A stretch of 8,891 nt of DNA from contig CAZCJL010000193.1 in the NCBI GenBank assembly GCA_964498785.1, positions 1-8,891 of the forward strand, read 5' to 3'. This document shows positions 6,292 to 8,891 of this stretch, one piece after another (positions within the stretch are counted from its first letter, which is position 1; each line of letters opens with the position of its first letter). Under the pieces are notes generated by a model that was given only the letters and a program-made list of their open reading frames with translations, searched no databases and was not told where the DNA came from. A program made the translations under genes and the position numbers. Origin of the DNA: Mariaggregatimicrobium sp964498785 (GTDB lineage Bacteria; Zhuqueibacterota; Zhuqueibacteria; Thermofontimicrobiales; Thiofontviventaceae).

Positions 6292-8049
6292 TCAACCAGA
6301 GAAATAGATATAGATTGCGATAATTAATCCGACCACAACTACCGAGTAGAATACATCCGTATTATTCCAGCTCGCCCGTGATTGTTTGCGGTCGGAATCA
6401 GTCATCGTTGAGTAAGTCAACCCACTGATTTTTTGATAAGCCGGTTCCTGAGTCAGATAGCTGACAGCAACCATGACCACGACACACACGACAAGAATCA
6501 ACAGGCTGTAGTATTGAAAGAAAATATTATTTACAACCCACAGGAAAGAGCCCTGGGTATAATTAAAACTTTCGATGAGTTTGACCGGGGTGTCCACTGC
6601 TAAACGAAACAGTCCCATCGCAAATCCTGCAATCAATGCCGCCATGCATCCCTTGGTGTTAAGCCGCTTGTTAAAAACGCCTAAAAAGAATACCACAAAA
6701 ATTGGTGGCGCCAAATAGGACTGTACGCCCTGCAGATAATCATAAAGTCCCCTGCCACCGCGAATGACCGGAATCCACAACAGTCCGATTAACACCATTA
6801 TCGCCGTTGCCACCCGTCCGATCCAGACCAGATGTTGTTGCGTTGATTTCGGCTTTAGTCTTGAATAAAAATCCATTGTAAACAAAGTAGATGACGCGTT
6901 AAACACGCCTGCCAGCGAACTCATCAACGCTGCCAGCAGACCGGCAACAACCAGCCCACGCACGCCAACCGGTAACACATAAGCGACCAATAACGGAAAA
7001 GCCTCCTGTGCCCGATCCCGAAGCAGTTCTCCCTGACTATTATATAACGCGTTTTGCAGAGCTGGAATCGTTCCGCTTTTTGCCAAAGCAAAACAGATCA
7101 TTCCGGGGATAATAAAAATTATAACCGGCAACAATTTCAAAAAAGACGCCCAAATGGAACCGCGACGGGCTTCGCGTTCATTGGGAGCCCCTAATGCGCG
7201 CTGAACGATGTATTGATCGGTACACCAGTACCATAAACCAATAATCGGCGCACAAAATAACATGCCGAGCCACGGATAGTTATCGTTGAAATACCAGGCC
7301 ATTTTCCCTGCTTCCCGAACCGGTGCCCACGTGCTTTCCATTCCGGATGGCACCAGCGGTTTCCAGAGATTGAACATTTCCGAACCGGCAATCGCCCGTA
7401 ATTCACCCCAACCACCTAAAGCTTTCAGGCCAAAAAAAGTGACCAGCATCGAGCCGACAATTAAAATTATCGTTTGCATGGCTTCGGTATAAGCGACTGC
7501 GCGCAAACCGCCGAGGGTGGTATAAATCCCGGTAAACAGGATCACGAGAATCGAGCCAATCCAGAAGCTATCCAACCCCAGGATATTTATATCAGGCAGC
7601 AGCACGCTGAAAACAACACCACCGGCGAAAATACCGACCGCGATTTTGGTCAATACATAAGCGACAAGTGAGATAACCGATAAAAATGTTCTCGCTGTTG
7701 GAGAAAAGCGTCTTTCCAGAAACTCAGGCATGGTAAAAACTTTCGAGCGCATATAAAAAGGCACCATAATCCACCCTAATACTAACAGGCACCAGGCATG
7801 AAGTTCATAGTGCGCCATAGCAACACCGTCTGTTGCTCCTGAGCCGGCGAGACCGACCAGATGTTCCGAACCAATGTTCGACGCGAAAATCGAGGCTCCG
7901 ACAATAAACCAACCGAGATGACGACCCGCTAAGAAATAATCCGCGGTTGTATCCTGCCGTTGTTTGATAACCCACCAGGCTAATCCAAGAATTACGAGAA
8001 AATAACAAGCAACAATTGTCAGATCAATCCATCCGATTGTTGATTCCAT
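6292..8049 (-). CDS. SLC5/SSS-family sodium:solute (probably sugar) symporter
   Basis: The product is a 585-residue inner-membrane transporter with about 14 hydrophobic segments, a normal length for SGLT-like members, and no lesions. Matches to the vSGLT pattern include ASNIGSEHLVGLAGSG (56-71, TM1 unwound region), GIYTTLGGLRAVAYTEAMQ (174-192), GLWYWCTDQYIVQRAL (271-286) and GLLAALMSSLAGVFNASST (370-388). The SS pair at 377-378 corresponds to the Na2 sodium site of vSGLT. These features point to Na+-driven sugar uptake; the exact substrate cannot be assigned. The ATG at 8047-8049 is preceded by GGAGG (8056-8060) with 6-base spacing. It is first in a probable operon with the PPIase-anSME gene. 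With the nearby glycan genes, it likely imports products of glycan breakdown (inference). Confidence 0.93.
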   Translation of the reverse strand: MESTIGWIDLTIVACYFLVILGLAWWVIKQRQDTTADYFLAGRHLGWFIVGASIFASNIGSEHLVGLAGSGATDGVAMAHYELHAWCLLVLGWIMVPFYMRSKVFTMPEFLERRFSPTARTFLSVISLVAYVLTKIAVGIFAGGVVFSVLLPDINILGLDSFWIGSILVILFTGIYTTLGGLRAVAYTEAMQTIILIVGSMLVTFFGLKALGGWGELRAIAGSEMFNLWKPLVPSGMESTWAPVREAGKMAWYFNDNYPWLGMLFCAPIIGLWYWCTDQYIVQRALGAPNEREARRGSIWASFLKLLPVIIFIIPGMICFALAKSGTIPALQNALYNSQGELLRDRAQEAFPLLVAYVLPVGVRGLVVAGLLAALMSSLAGVFNASSTLFTMDFYSRLKPKSTQQHLVWIGRVATAIMVLIGLLWIPVIRGGRGLYDYLQGVQSYLAPPIFVVFFLGVFNKRLNTKGCMAALIAGFAMGLFRLAVDTPVKLIESFNYTQGSFLWVVNNIFFQYYSLLILVVCVVVMVAVSYLTQEPAYQKISGLTYSTMTDSDRKQSRASWNNTDVFYSVVVVGLIIAIYIYFSG

Positions 8050-8200
8050 CCTTTTCCTCCAATTTAACTAATAACAAGTATGAATTTAATAAAATCCCGC
8101 AAGCAGTTATGAAAAACCGCTTTTTAAAAAAAAATCCATGCCAAGCGTATCTCGTTAGCATTATCTCCGTTTATTTCCGCGACATTGGTTAATGATGTCC

Positions 8201-8216
8201 ATCTAAATGACAGGCT
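8201..8216 (+). repeat. Imperfect 16-base direct repeat, copy 1
   Basis: ATCTAAATGACAGGCT matches copy 2 at 8441-8456 in 15 of 16 positions. The two starts are exactly 240 bases apart. Confidence 0.5.
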
Positions 8217-8346
8217 GTCCGAGAGCTATCCCTGCGAAGTTTTTTCGAACTGGTACTATCCATATATTGATATCGTTCTTTATAATGTCTATCAATCAAA
8301 CTTGCACAAGGTCTTTTCAAAAAAATCTTTGAGTTTTTGACAGCCT
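8212..8346. mobile_element. Possible insertion-sequence or MITE remnant bounded by AGGCTGTC/GACAGCCT
   Basis: AGGCTGTC (8212-8219) and GACAGCCT (8339-8346) form a perfect 8-base inverted repeat around about 119 bases. The right end, read inward from the other strand (GAGGCTGTCAAAAACTC), looks like ends seen on several insertion-sequence families. There is no transposase ORF inside, so at most this is a deleted or non-autonomous remnant. An 8-base repeat can also occur by chance. Confidence 0.28.
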
Positions 8347-8440
8347 CATGAAGCGATTCAAAAATCAAATCGTTTAGCTCGGGTATCTATAAAATATAAG
8401 TAAAAATTATTATCCATACAAGCAATTTATGAAAGAATCG

Positions 8441-8456
8441 ATCTAAAAGACAGGCT
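8441..8456 (+). repeat. Imperfect 16-base direct repeat, copy 2
   Basis: ATCTAAAAGACAGGCT differs from copy 1 (8201-8216) by one base. The flanks differ, so the similarity is limited to this word. Confidence 0.5.
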
Positions 8457-8511
8457 TTGTAAAGCAGAATGCAATGATTTCAGAACAACTTTACATAAAT
8501 AACTGAGCTAG

Positions 8512-8648
8512 CTCCTAATTGCAGCGTCTGTTGGTGAACATATTATTTCATGGAATGCAATGGATCAGCCCTCCGGTACTTATATTATTCAGATGCAGGC
8601 GGATGACGTTGTTTTGATGAAATGACGCCCTTCAAATATTTTGCTTGA
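8512..8648 (+). pseudogene. Decayed 3' end of a gene with a FlgD/type IX-like C-terminal sorting domain
   Basis: On the plus strand the frame from 8512 reads VGEHIISWNAMDQPSGTYI followed by IQMQADDVVLMK and TGA at 8623-8625. This is the classic end of FlgD-like/type A C-terminal sorting domains (W.A.D..SG.Y.y.l.a.d.v...KM.L) that send proteins to the outer membrane or outside in FCB bacteria. Such domains usually end with KKMTLLK. Here, out of frame by one base, MTPFKYFA and a TGA (8646-8648) follow, so a base loss in the A-run around 8620 is likely. Upstream the frame is closed by TAG at 8509-8511 and no further homologous sequence is visible. The rest of the gene is therefore gone or unrecognisable. 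Confidence 0.6.
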
Positions 8649-8673
8649 CAACGTACGATTTGTTTTTTAAATT
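8645..8673 (+). promoter_or_regulatory. Sigma-70-like promoter on the plus strand
   Basis: A perfect TTGACA (8645-8650), a 17-base spacer and TAAATT (8668-8673, 4 of 6 to TATAAT) lie ahead of the ORFs at the right edge. The surrounding AT-richness raises the chance of a random match. Confidence 0.35.
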
Positions 8674-8792
8674 TAATTTCACTCGTGTCGCGTTAAGCTA
8701 ATTTCAAGAAAATTTTGCTAAAATTTTATTGAAGTTATGTCACATAAAAATGAATTCTTAATTGAAATCGAAAAATTAATTGAGAGGCTATA

Positions 8793-8891
8793 TTGCCCGT
8801 AAATTTGGACAAAAGATCTTCTCAGTATTATTTTAATGGTATCCATTCAATAATTGATGGTGTGCATCAAAGCTTTCGGATTCTCTTTAAA
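8793..8891 (+). CDS. Possible 5' end of an unknown gene running off the window
   Basis: A 33-codon open frame begins at TTG (8793-8795) with GAGAGG (8782-8787) 5 bases upstream, and continues to the last base (LPVNLDKRSSQYYFNG..., ending SFRILFK). I recognise no family. It overlaps a 21-codon ORF from ATG 8737 to TAA 8802 (MSHKNEFLIEIEKLIERLYC) in another frame. That ORF could be a leader, or the true start of the same gene separated by a frameshift. Short length and AT-rich context keep confidence low. Confidence 0.25.
   Translation, partial: MPVNLDKRSSQYYFNGIHSIIDGVHQSFRILFK

Larger units (their letters stand above)
8050..8511. other. Gene-poor region with repeat scars upstream of the symporter
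   Basis: Apart from the symporter's ribosome binding site at 8056-8060, no supported gene was found on either strand: frames are broken by frequent stops and the sequence is AT-rich. It contains the direct and inverted repeats listed separately. The symporter promoter must lie here, but I could not pick a convincing -35/-10 pair on the minus strand. Confidence 0.5.

Noticed and set aside
8100..8130. Weak hairpin AAGCAG...CCGCTT followed by T5 on the plus strand
   Set aside because: The stem is short with a mismatch and no plus-strand gene ends there.
1..8891. CRISPR arrays, tRNA or rRNA genes
   Set aside because: No regularly spaced repeats and no tRNA- or rRNA-like segments were seen on either strand by eye.

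Overview
This window appears to come from a moderately AT-rich Gram-negative bacterium that degrades polysaccharides. A secreted (Tat and Sec) sugar-oxidation cassette, a Na+/sugar symporter, an anaerobic sulfatase-maturase module and the eroded tail of a type IX-like (FlgD/Por-type) C-terminal sorting domain together suggest the FCB group (Calditrichota/KSB1/Marinimicrobia/Bacteroidota-like). That placement is inference from gene content only. All well-supported intact genes lie on the minus strand, so transcription runs from high to low coordinates.

Layout along minus-strand transcription. (1) 8049-6292 encodes an intact SLC5-type sodium/solute symporter. (2) Only 37 bases downstream, 6254-4055 holds one long composite gene in a broken state: a cytoplasmic SurA/parvulin-type peptidyl-prolyl isomerase, a linker, a radical SAM/SPASM anaerobic sulfatase-maturating enzyme (anSME) and a C-terminal SEC-C zinc motif. 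It carries four lesions: TAA at codon 11, TAA at codon 37, a 4-base tandem duplication inside the CX3CX2C motif, and TAG inside the SPASM motif. If all four are repaired the reading frame is a single 731-residue protein. (3) After a 248-base gap containing a nested inverted repeat, 3806-2424 (two-domain secreted DUF1080 protein) and 2400-1060 (Tat-exported Gfo/Idh/MocA oxidoreductase) form a tight two-gene operon. (4) Past a hairpin terminator, 859-26 encodes the N-terminal part of a secreted BNR_4-type beta-propeller protein that stops early near the window edge.

The right end (8050-8891) has no intact gene. It contains short direct and inverted repeats that look like mobile-element scars, the decayed 3' end of a plus-strand gene with a C-terminal sorting domain, and a consensus-like plus-strand promoter leading toward an ORF that runs off the window.

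How the genes could work together (inference). A sugar released from a glycan is oxidised at C3 by the exported Gfo/Idh protein and cleaved by the DUF1080 protein. The BNR_4 protein would act on or bind the polymer, and the symporter would import products. The maturase would activate sulfatases encoded elsewhere, which fits a sulfated-glycan diet. The main item for follow-up is the parvulin-anSME-SEC-C architecture, which looks like a foldase fused to a sulfatase-modifying enzyme, and the fact that this copy is multiply disrupted at its key iron-sulfur motifs.
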